64,000 nt of DNA from Adiantum capillus-veneris. Taxonomy: Eukaryota > Streptophyta > Polypodiopsida > Polypodiales > Pteridaceae. A program made the translations under genes and the position numbers. Shown here piece by piece: positions 55,693 through 64,000 of this stretch. Location: NCBI GenBank assembly GCA_014529385.2, contig CM043964.1, forward strand, positions 7,101,997-7,165,996. The letters are read 5' to 3'. The notes under the pieces were generated by a model. That model saw only the letters and a program-made list of their open reading frames with translations. It searched no databases and was not told the DNA's origin. Position 1 is the stretch's first letter; each line of letters begins with the position of its first letter.

Positions 55693-58329
55693 TTGGACAA
55701 TGAGTACCAACCATTGATTAAGCGTAGTAAAGCAAACACACATATACCTCTCTCATCCATAGACACGCTCAGAGCTCAGGGAGCTAAACACATAGATATC
55801 TGGACGAGAGGCTCTCTCTATCCTAAGAATCCTATGACTAATGTGTCTCCACCGTTTGTCAATCCTACAAGCTTATTGACCTTTGTTGGTGATGGAGAAA
55901 AGGGCCTTCTGGGAAGCTGAAACTTATAAGGGCATTCTCCAAGCTCAACAATGTGAGATTGTTTGTCTTTCAAGTTTACATTTTACAAATCAGGTTACCA
56001 TTTTACAACACAAAACAGTGGTACAGGAACTGAAAGGAAAGGTACAAAGTTGTCAAATGAGGGACACCATCTTGGGTGGTCGTATCCGAAAGAAGAAATT
56101 GCGCAATCTTGAAACATTACAGGTTGCATCCGGAGGTCTCAAGAAAAGAATCTAAGCATTAAGGTGATGCTTCTTGGTTGACTAAATTGTCTTAGTTAAG
56201 GAATTTTTTTGTTTTTTCTTGTTATGCATTGTTTTCATGTGCCTAAATAGTGTTAGTGAAGTAAATTTTATGTTATTTACTTATGCATTGTCTTCATGTA
56301 GATATTCAATCTATCCTGACAAGGAAAACATTGACCCCAAATCCAATATAAGAAAGAGAATGAAGCCACTTATAAGTAGAAGCCTTGCAGCAGATATAGT
56401 ACATGACAAGAAGTTTAAGGTCCTACAACAAAATGTAGTGGACCGCTTTATTTCAGACAACTCAGTGCCTGCAAAAGAGACACAAGGCACACTTGATTCA
56501 CTTTGTGTAAGCAAAAGAGGATATTCGGCTATACAAAAATCTATCTCATCCATCTTTGTAAAGAAGGGTATAAAATCCAAACTTTTACCATCAGCCTCAA
56601 GTGTTTGGAAAGAGAGGCTTCATCTTAATGACGCACAGGGAGAATATCTTGGACATCCCTTTCATATTAAAGCAACTTACAGTGGCCATGGAGCAAACAT
56701 GGCATATGATGAGTTCAATAATATTTTTATGGACCTGCAGATGTTGCAGAAGAGAATGGTGGAGTTTTACAACATCACATTTGAAGAGTCACGAGGGGTA
56801 TTACATTTTGTGTTGAAACTGGATGAGTGTGAGCTTGTTAAAGAGAAAAATCTAGAGCGTGTTACTATTACTTTAATGAATAGAGCCCTCTCAAAGTGTC
56901 CCAATGATGATCCTTTGTATTTTAGTGTTCAATTAGAATCTAACATATGGTGGCTTGGTGCGTTTGAGGTAAGCGAGATTCTCAGCTAAGATCAAATGTT
57001 TATATCTACTTAAGTCTTTTATTTTGTGTTGCAGGTAAAGGAAGAAGATCATGAGATTCTATATTGGGTGTTCCATCAAACTAATGTTCCGGAGGTGATT
57101 GATCGACAGACTAACCAGGGAGAGGTACTACGTCTAGATGGAAGGGGAGACTTTCAAGTTCAGTGGCATCTTGCAGGAGACCTCAAAACATTAAAGTGCA
57201 TGTATAATTGTGGAATGGATACAATGGCAAAGTTACCGTGTTTGTTCTGCATGGAGCCTGCAAAGGTCATGGACCCAAAGTGGTGGAGAAAAGCTCCAAC
57301 ACGTCACATTGAGGACCCTGCTTTTCGATCGGTTTTGAAAATACCACTTGTGAATGTCCACATCTGTACAATGCATGCCCTTTGTAGAATTGTGGAGAAA
57401 TTCGTCTACTTATATATCGGGTTTGCTTGGAAAATCAAGAACTCAGCAGAGTGACAAGTGGCCCTGCAGTGCTTAGAATTGGTATTGTCGGATATGGGGC
57501 TTCATGGTGGCAATGTGAAAATCCAGCAGGATGCAAAGAGATCAACTGCCGAGAAGGATGTCCCATGCAAACCATCCATCGGTGGGGTGAAGGCACAGAG
57601 TTTTTTATCTAAACCCCAAGGAATACGAGATCTGAAGCTAAAAAAACATGGAAAAATATATAACACATCTTATGTTAGCAAGGTAGAGTATCAGAGCTGG
57701 AAAAAGCGCAGTCAAAGATCAAGAACCAACTACTCGTAACGCGAAGGTTGAGGTTTGGCGATAAAAAAGAAATGATATTTTTGATGTGCGATAAAGATGA
57801 CTGGTCACAAGGTGATATGCACAAGTTCAAGGAGAATCTCAACCTTCTCAAAAAATCATTCAAGACAGCATGGACAGACACCCATATTACTCACTACATG
57901 GTATTATTGTGTATTTGATTCTCTTTTATGTGTAACTATGTGAGTGTAAAACATTCTAAGTAATCTGTTTTCATATCCAGCACATCATTTTCAACCATTT
58001 ACCATATTTTATACAAAATTATGGGAACCCGGCAATATGGAATACCCAAGGGATGGAAAAATCTCATTACATGGGCGAGAAATGCTTATTTCGGGCACAC
58101 ACGACATGGTGGCTCTCGAATCAAGGCTAACAGTTTGAGAGAACTATTTGAATGGTTCTATTGTAGAATCATTCATCTAATGTAGGAAAAAGAAGTCTTG
58201 GCCTCTTCAGCAACAACACAAGCCATCAGACATTTACAACAAAAAAAAGTTAAAAAAGATCAATGGCATACAACAACTCCGGTGCTCGTGAAGGTCAACG
58301 AAGGTGGAGAGAGACAATGGTGTATGTGA
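55693..58329 (+). pseudogene. Element H transposase-like protein, broken
   Basis: N-terminal pieces (55693-56155) include an Asn/Lys-rich start and a helical segment. The core begins near 56302 (SIYPDKENIDPKSNIRKRMK). Likely catalytic blocks are the Asp in FVLKLDECELV, then after an intron (56969-57034, phase 0) the Asp in HLAGDLKTLKCMYNCGMD. A Cys pair in KLPCLFCMEP and NVHICTMHALCRIVEKFVYL follow. After a second intron (~57901-57980) comes IWNTQGMEKSHY, with a candidate Glu. The end is GGERQWCM at 58329. Breaks: frameshift near 55895, TGA at 57452-57454, TAA near 57739, a frameshift near 58075 and a TAG near 58184. The D-D-E layout resembles other cut-and-paste transposases, but the family is unknown to me. 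Confidence 0.55.
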
Positions 58330-58418
58330 ACCACAAGTGGAGAAAGATACTCTGAGTGGATGACATTGTACAAAATTTCTGTAATACATGATCTTATACA
58401 ATTGCTACTTGAAGTGTA

Positions 58419-58755
58419 TCAAGATTTTGAAGGTTCAATTTTGTTTTTTGGCACATCACCCTTGTAACGAATCATGAGATGTTTGCCATACTCTAAAAGT
58501 TCATCCGGGTTTTGTCTGCCAAGAGCTAGTACAATTCCGGGGTAAGTGTAGTAATACACTGCTCAACCACCTTTATAGCCCGGGCAGTAACCAAACAATC
58601 TCTAGCAAACACTTTGTCCACAAGAATGACTTTATCTGCACTTTTGGGCAGCACGGGTCCACCCAAGAAGCTTGATAGTGTCTTTAATGTGTAAGTTGCT
58701 ATTGAACACTCTTGTGACATTCCATTGTGAAAAACTACTATCGGCGACTCTCAAA
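58419..58755 (-). pseudogene. Element H minus-strand exon of unknown protein
   Basis: A minus-strand frame reads SPIVVFHNGMSQECSIATYT, SFLGGPVLPKSADKVILVDK and ARAIKVVEQCITTL. After a frameshift near 58545 it continues as IVLALGRQNPDELLEYGKHL and stops at 58419. The protein-like composition argues for true coding. I do not recognise the family. It may be a final exon of the minus-strand gene further right or a separate gene; it is convergent with the transposase. Confidence 0.35.
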
Positions 58756-58825
58756 GCTTTGAAACGTACTGTGATTTGTCGTATCAGTCGAAAGAGCCGA
58801 GGATGAAGAAAGGTCAAGTGAGCAT

Positions 58826-59820
58826 ATGCAAGGTGCTAGTGTACAAGCAGAGGGGCTTATGGAGGAGACAATGAAAGAGCCAAGTAGGCCATTTGAGGAG
58901 CCAAAAGAGCCCATGGATGAAACCCTGGATGAGGCAAGGATGGATGAGGAAAGCAGGCCTACGGATGAGCAAAAGGATATGGATGATGCAAGCCGGCCAA
59001 CGGAGGTAGAGGAAAAGACCTTGGAGAAAACCCTGAATGAGGCAGAAAGAGCCATGGGGGAGACCCTTGATGAAGATGAGAATGATGACTATGACGATGA
59101 AGCTAAAGCAAAGGATAGCAACAACGACAACAACACTATAGAGACCCAGTATGGACCCTTGCTACCTGTAGATATGGTTGTTTAGGTAATGTCTATTCAA
59201 GTATGGAAAAATATGTTCAGCTTCTAACTACTTATATGTACTTGTCAACTTTTACAGAGGTTGATTATTTTTGACATCAATGGATTGCTGATGATGCGCA
59301 TGCCTTTGGGTATAGCAGACCCCTTCGAGGATTTGGAAACATTTCGGATGGGAACTTGTCGAGTCGTGGTTCATCCAGAACCAAATAATTTATTCAGTTT
59401 CTTCTTCCATCCTTCAGAGTTGCCGTATGGTCTTCAATGCAAAGGCAAAACTTGTCGCCACTAGTTACAATAGTTGGCGGTGTATGCGGCGCTCACACGT
59501 CAGATTTTGCCTTTTTGTATGATCAAAGAAAATGCGTTACCGTCGAGGGCCACTACCACCCTAAAAAACCACACTTAACTCTTTTGTACAAACCGTTTAG
59601 CCAAATCGATGTACCCTTTGATGCAAATAATACACTACTGATTGATGATACTCCTGAAAAGGGAGAACTAAATCCACTAGGAACAACTATCTCACCACCC
59701 TCTTTTGAGGGGCATACCTTCGATTTTTACCTTGAAGACATTTTGATTCCATACTTACAGAAATTGTATCTCAGTCCATTGTTCACGGACAAGTTAATAC
59801 TTTCTAATGAATTAAGATGA
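58826..59820 (+). pseudogene. FCP1/NIF-like (HAD) phosphatase gene in element H
   Basis: Exon 1 (58826-59185) encodes a very acidic Glu/Asp/Met-rich region with repeats of the MDETLDEA / MGETLDED type and ends ETQYGPLLPVDMVV, then a TAG just before a GTAATG donor. Exon 2 starts at 59258 after TTTTACAG with RLIIFDINGLLMMRMP, the D-x-N-G-L-L form of the HAD motif I seen in plant NIF-like proteins, in which the second catalytic Asp is replaced. Later blocks are FLYDQRKCVTVEGHYHPKKP, LLYKPFSQIDVP and the motif NTLLIDDTPEKGELNP. A frameshift near 59450 and an apparent deletion after VVVHPEP disrupt it. Family members are Ser/Thr phosphatases acting on RNA polymerase II tails and other targets; here activity is doubtful. 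Confidence 0.65.
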
Positions 59821-59852
59821 CTCGTCTATCATGTCTTTGTCTTGCCTAACAT

Positions 59853-59959
<107 letters not shown>

Positions 59960-60085
59960 TGTCAATGGCTAAAGAAATGTATTTCAAGAACACTTATATT
60001 TACAGAGCACAATTGACACATGAGCTCAAAAAAACTTCATGTATTGAAAGTCATTCGTATACACTTGGATTCACAAGAATCTTTG

Positions 60086-61527
60086 TTACATTGACACTAT
60101 TTCAACCCGACCATCCAAATCTTTGCACAAAATATATTTTTCCCTATGCCGCATCAGCTTACGGCCAGCTAGGAAAAAGGAAAAATTCGAAAGGTCCCTG
60201 TCCATTGACTCTTGAATTATGTCGTGCCGCAACTGCAGAAGACTGCATAGCTCCCTTATTGTAACCACGAACATTAGGCCATGCTCTTTATCAAACACTT
60301 CCACATCCACAGCAGCATTATCTTCCAAACCTACAGAAACCTGGTCCATAGGAATGTACTTACCTCTGAGCATTTGTGATCGCATATACCAAAAGGAGAC
60401 TAACAGTGATTGGCTTGCAATCATGTACTTGACAACTAGAGTGTCAAGCGCGACCTCGCACCATATGCCAATCTCTTCCTTTACATACCATCTTCTGTCA
60501 AGAAGTTTGTCACAGGATGACTGCTGAAATGACTTGCACATGAACATAGTTTTCATAACACGTATATTGTAGTTATGAAACAACTCTATGAACAGTGTGG
60601 CAGGACAAAAGTTTTCAATTCTAACCAGTTTGGTGGGAATAGAGCTACGTAGAGACCTCTGTATATCCTTGTAGAGCTTACTTCGCATTGCCTCCACCGT
60701 TGTTTCCTCAGGAACTGGCCAGTCCACAGTGTTCCAGTCAGTTGGTAGAGGCACTTTCACCAACATGCCATTCTTATTCCCTGGGCAGAGTTGGTAGAAG
60801 TGGTCATAGAAAAATATTCCTTCATCAACCAGGCTTTTGCTGCTTCTCCCTGAATACTGTAGAGAACCAATGTGGGCATGAACAACAAGGAAGAGGCCTA
60901 TTATGCACTCCACAGGCTCCCATTTCTCATAAGAAGAGGGATAAACATCTGCAAAATATATAAAAAGAGTTAAATTAAGAGTATCAATAAGTCAAAATGA
61001 CAAATCTAATGTAGTTGAGATATGAAGAATGGAGCCATTGCTCATAAGAAGAGGGATAAACGTTGCAAAATATATAAGAAAAGTTATAATGAGAGTATCA
61101 ATAAGTGAAATGACAAATCAAATGCAGTTGAGATGTCAAGAATACTTACAATTGCAATGTGGTTGATGTATATCTGACACATTTCCACCGTTTGCTATCA
61201 CGTCTGGATGGTAAACACATGCTGAACAAGAACTTCCTTTACATATCTTTTGCTGATTTCAACTTTGAAATCCAACACTCTAGCCTTCCATGCTGAGCGG
61301 TAAACATTGATAGCACTAGACCTCTTGGCTCTTCTTGGTTGCATGAGGACCCATGAACCTTTGTTTATCCTTTGTCCAACCCATTGGTTCTCTGCACTTA
61401 TTGAAGTTGATATTGTAATTGAGTATATGCTACTACTTGGCCTTCTAGGCAAAGTGCAGGTGTTGGTAGTTCGTGTGAGAGACCATAAACACCTAGAGCT
61501 TCTTGGGCGAGAAGACGTGGAAGCCAT
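60086..61527 (-). CDS. Element H minus-strand gene of unknown function
   Basis: Exon 1 runs from ATG 61527 (MASTSSRPRSSRCLWSLTRT) to about 61200 (donor-like GTGATA near 61197). Exon 2 starts near 60950 after TATTTTGCAG and runs open for about 288 codons to TAA 60086. Exon 2 includes YPSSYEKWEPVECIIGLFLV, LPTDWNTVDWPVPEETTVEA, RRWYVKEEIGIWCEVALDTL and TIRELCSLLQLRHDIIQESM. No domain is recognised. The long open exon without breaks, unlike the neighbouring transposase, suggests recent function or constraint. The intron holds a ~110-bp tandem duplication (about 60920-61135). It might be a second transposon-encoded protein. Confidence 0.5.
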
Positions 61528-61847
61528 AGCTCTGAGAGAAAAGCTTCAGTGGAGGGAGATTCACTTTGAAAGCATCCTAATGGAGGGAAAGTGTTTTAGA
61601 ATTCCAATATCTTGTGCGCACTTAATGGTCACCCTCCAGTACATTAATGACCATAAGAGAATATCAGCAGTGGGACCACACATGCACCTAACTTCTCAGT
61701 GAAAGCAAAGAAGTTACGATGCCACAATTCTAGATTCGTGAAAGTTTTTAGGATATTTTCCTATTTTTTGAGTCTTTCCATGTATTTTCCTACGTAACGT
61801 AGCCCTCCTACTCATTGGACGCGCTCTATTTTCTCTCTCCTGCATAT
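61528..61847. other. Element H right subterminal region
   Basis: No gene recognised, although a plus-strand frame is open over 61307-61702 opposite exon 1 of the minus-strand gene. It ends at the right terminal inverted repeat. Confidence 0.4.
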
Positions 61848-61877
61848 GGCCCTCCAAATGACCTCCGAAATTTCCTA
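61848..61877 (-). repeat. Element H right terminal inverted repeat
   Basis: Starts GGCCCTCC and ends GAAATTTCCTA; the complement of the left repeat with one mismatch. Repeat E resumes within the next few bases (GCATGACACC, compare GCATGAACTT in repeat D). Confidence 0.85.
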
Positions 61878-61879
61878 AT

Positions 61880-62213
61880 GCATGACACCTTGGAAAATGC
61901 CCAGCCTCAATCCCAAGACCTCAAACACCATGAAAGGTGCGGAGAGCTGGTAGGGAGTGAGAAAGAAGAGAGAAGTAGAAGTAGCTTTTATGAGAAAGCA
62001 ATAACCCCTTGAGCATAGCTTATCATAGAGATAAGGGAGATTAGAGAGATTGATAAGCAAGTATAAGCATTCTCTTGTGTGAATTTGCATCCATATCCAA
62101 GAGCTTGTGGTTGTAGGCACTCAACTTCTCAAGCTTAGAGAAGAAGATGGAGTTCTTGCTTCAAAAGAGTGTGTGAAGGGAATAATGAGAGTGAGAGAGC
62201 TCGTGGGATGCTC

Positions 62214-62270
<57 letters not shown>

Positions 62271-62929
62271 AGGTCGACCCCTTCCCTAGGGTTTCCCTGA
62301 AGCTTATTGGGCCATGTAGCCCTCTATCCAATGCTCCCTTTGGGTCAAGATGTGTAGTCTCTTGACAAGTGTCCTTCTTTCCCTCTTGTGAGGTTAAGCT
62401 AGCCCCCCCTTGCTGAAGCAAGTTTCCCCCTTGCCTGCTTGAGCAATGTACCTCTACACTTGACATGTGGCCCCTTTCCTTTCATTAGAGTATGGGTCCT
62501 TGGTGAGGTGCATGCTTACTACACACATACCTCCTTTGTAGGGCTCACCCCCCTCTTTGTAGCAAGATATTTTATCTTGGTAAGCAGGCACGCCCCCTGC
62601 TTAAGCACAACCCTAGCTTAAGCAAGCTACCTCCTTTTCTGCTGAGACCTTAGTGACTAAAGAGTAAAAATTAAAGACTATGCCTTAAGGCTTTTAACAC
62701 TTGCCTTTGGAGGCTTTAATGAAGAAAAACCTAACGTGTTTTGCTCCATTAGTTAACCTCGATCTTTGATATATATTTTCTCATTTGGGCCGCTTTACCA
62801 TTGGGCCCGTGCTGAAATAGATCTATAAGCACATCTATATCTTAACCCTTGTTCCCGTTTATTCTTACACATTAATTGATCAGTTTAATATGAGAAAATC
62901 ATTTGGGTTTTCCAGATATTAGATTATAT
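61880..62929. repeat. Repeat E, right piece (candidate element F 5' LTR)
   Basis: Matches 41860-42930 of repeat D with small indels, including a GA run at 62220-62267 longer than in D. It is cut by the copia LTR at 62930, about six bases before the position equivalent to the end of D. No coding region is recognised. Confidence 0.65.
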
Positions 62930-63072
62930 TGTTGAGATGTATAGAGAAAGAGAGAGAGACGAGACAAGAGACACACCCTATACGCTCCCAAAGACTGATT
63001 CATATTGAGTACAAGATACAAATATATAGGTGAGACCAAGTTTAGTAGAGTGAGCCATATATAGCTCCAACA
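62930..63072 (-). repeat. Copia 3' LTR
   Basis: Short LTR with TG...CA ends, a TATA-like TATATATGG near its start on the minus strand (63054-63064), and a TC-rich region before the CTCAACA end. The purine tract is at 63073-63085. Confidence 0.8.
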
Positions 63073-63322
63073 CCCCCACTCAAACAAAGGTCTCTAGCTT
63101 TGGATGAAAAAACCCTTGGGGAGTTCAAGGGAAAAACCCAAGCCCCTATACAATGTGAAAATATGAACCAGCGCGGTGATGATGTGAAAGTGAATTGTGC
63201 ATCTATGTAAAAATATTAAAGTGACTTAGATATCACAATGTGCAAATGTGGAGTGTGCATAGTGCATGATACCTAAAAGATTACAATGTCATATGTACAA
63301 AGCTATTACAATAGCAAAGAAG
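63073..63322. other. Copia 3' untranslated spacer
   Basis: About 250 bp between the RNase H stop and the LTR; no gene seen. Confidence 0.6.
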
Positions 63323-63982
63323 CTAATCTAGAAAGAGTGAGGCCGAAGCAACTCCAAGCTCCAAGCGCAAGAGGATGAAACGTGACTCATTGAGGCCTTT
63401 GGTCAAACTGTCTGCAATCATGTGGTCACTTGGACAGTGTTCAACCATAATGGTTCCTTTGCGTACTTCATACCTGACATAATGATCATGGATAGCAATG
63501 TGCTTTGACTTATTATGTTGAACATAGTCTTTTGCAAGACTAATAGCACTTTGGTTGTCACACCGCAAGGGTGTGCTAGAAAGAGGAGAGTGACAAATAT
63601 CAACCAGCATTTGTCAAAGCCAAATAAACTCACGAGCTACAAGTGATGCCGCAACATATTCTGACTCGGTCGTAGAAACTGCAACACAACGTTGTTTCTT
63701 GCTGGTCCAAGAAACAAGACAACCATTTATAAAGAAGCAATTTCCACTAGTAGATCGCATAGATAAATGTGAGCTTGCCCTGTCTGCATCTGTGTAACCC
63801 AAAAGAGAAAGAGATTGCATAGAATCCAATGTGAGTTGTCGTCGATAGACTAAACCAAAATCTGTAGTGCCTTTCAAGTATTTCAATACACGCTTTGCAA
63901 CAGACCAATGCTTAAGAGAAGGACATGCAAGATGTTGTCCAAGATAATTAGCAGCAAACAGAATATCAGGACGAGTGTTCAT
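63323..63982 (-). pseudogene. Copia RNase H (end of Pol)
   Basis: The frame is open from beyond the window with one in-frame TGA at 63614. It shows NTRPDILFAANYLGQHLACP, KRVLKYLKGTTDFGL and the RNase H residues: Asp in LLGYTDADRAS, Glu in VSTTESEYVA, Asp in LRCDNQSAI and the HIAIHDHYVR and MIADSLTKGL motifs. The order and the ADSLTK end are diagnostic for Ty1/copia. It ends at TAA/TAG 63323. Apart from the TGA it is well preserved. Confidence 0.85.
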
Positions 63983-64000
63983 GCCAACAAACTGAAGACA

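Larger units (their letters stand above)
62930..64000 (-). mobile_element. Ty1/copia element, 3' part
   Basis: A 143-bp block (62930-63072) reads on the minus strand TGTTGGAGCTATATATGG to CATCTCAACA and is preceded by a purine run (AGTGGGGG). Copia RNase H lies upstream of it on the minus strand. The rest of the element lies beyond the window. Confidence 0.85.

Noticed and set aside
61307-61702. Plus-strand 131-codon frame
   Set aside because: It overlaps exon 1 of the minus-strand gene; neither is proven, but the minus frame connects to a long open exon and the plus frame does not.

Overview
The window looks like nuclear DNA of a land plant, probably from a large repeat-rich genome such as a fern or lycophyte. 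The reasons are chromodomain Ty3 retrotransposons, a small-LTR Ty1/copia element, CACTA (En/Spm) transposons with tnp2, DUF4218/DUF4216-like and Ptta/En/Spm proteins, GT-AG introns, long GA/CT microsatellites, and no bacterial-style operons. The species is an inference. I found no convincing intact host gene, tRNA or rRNA; almost everything is nested transposable elements.

Layout. 1-2137: unassigned repeat DNA. 2138-12579: element A, a 10.4-kb Ty3 element on the minus strand with ~2.05-kb LTRs. It carries a 452-bp foldback insertion in gag and a microhomology-type deletion of the RT core. 12580-17646: element C on the plus strand, apparently non-autonomous. It has an array of a GACATCCTAC palindrome, a ~1000-residue coiled-coil protein (broken) and a 907-bp 3' LTR. 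A sits exactly in one copy of C's palindrome. 17647-~22975: element B, an older relative of A, cut by C inside RNase H and carrying a 685-bp TIR element with an 8-bp target duplication. ~22975-24264: unassigned, with one Cys/His-rich exon. 24265-30376: a degraded LINE on the minus strand set between two GA microsatellite blocks.

~30377-33534: the right end of a CACTA element (CACTA-2). 33828-41439: a complete CACTA element (CACTA-1) with ATG target duplication and subterminal GCGTCGCTAT arrays. It has two spliced genes whose exons can be joined in frame without any stop: a 1104-residue tnp2 transposase and a 371-residue Ptta/En/Spm-type protein. 42938-53640: element F, a chromodomain Ty3 element on the minus strand lacking RNase H. 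Element G (46960-52803, plus strand, 170-bp LTRs, GAAGG target duplication) is nested in its gag. Two direct copies of one sequence (repeat D to the left, repeat E to the right) bracket F and may be its LTRs. D was hit by CACTA-1, and E by element H (55343-61877). H is a 6.5-kb DNA transposon with ~30-bp terminal inverted repeats. It encodes a DDE-like transposase of a type I cannot assign, an FCP1/NIF-like phosphatase gene and an unknown antisense protein. From 62930 a Ty1/copia element begins (143-bp LTR, RNase H) and runs off the end.

The genes therefore do not cooperate as a pathway. They are the replication machinery of about ten mobile elements inserted into each other. Only CACTA-1 looks potentially autonomous; the strongest candidate for something undescribed is element H.
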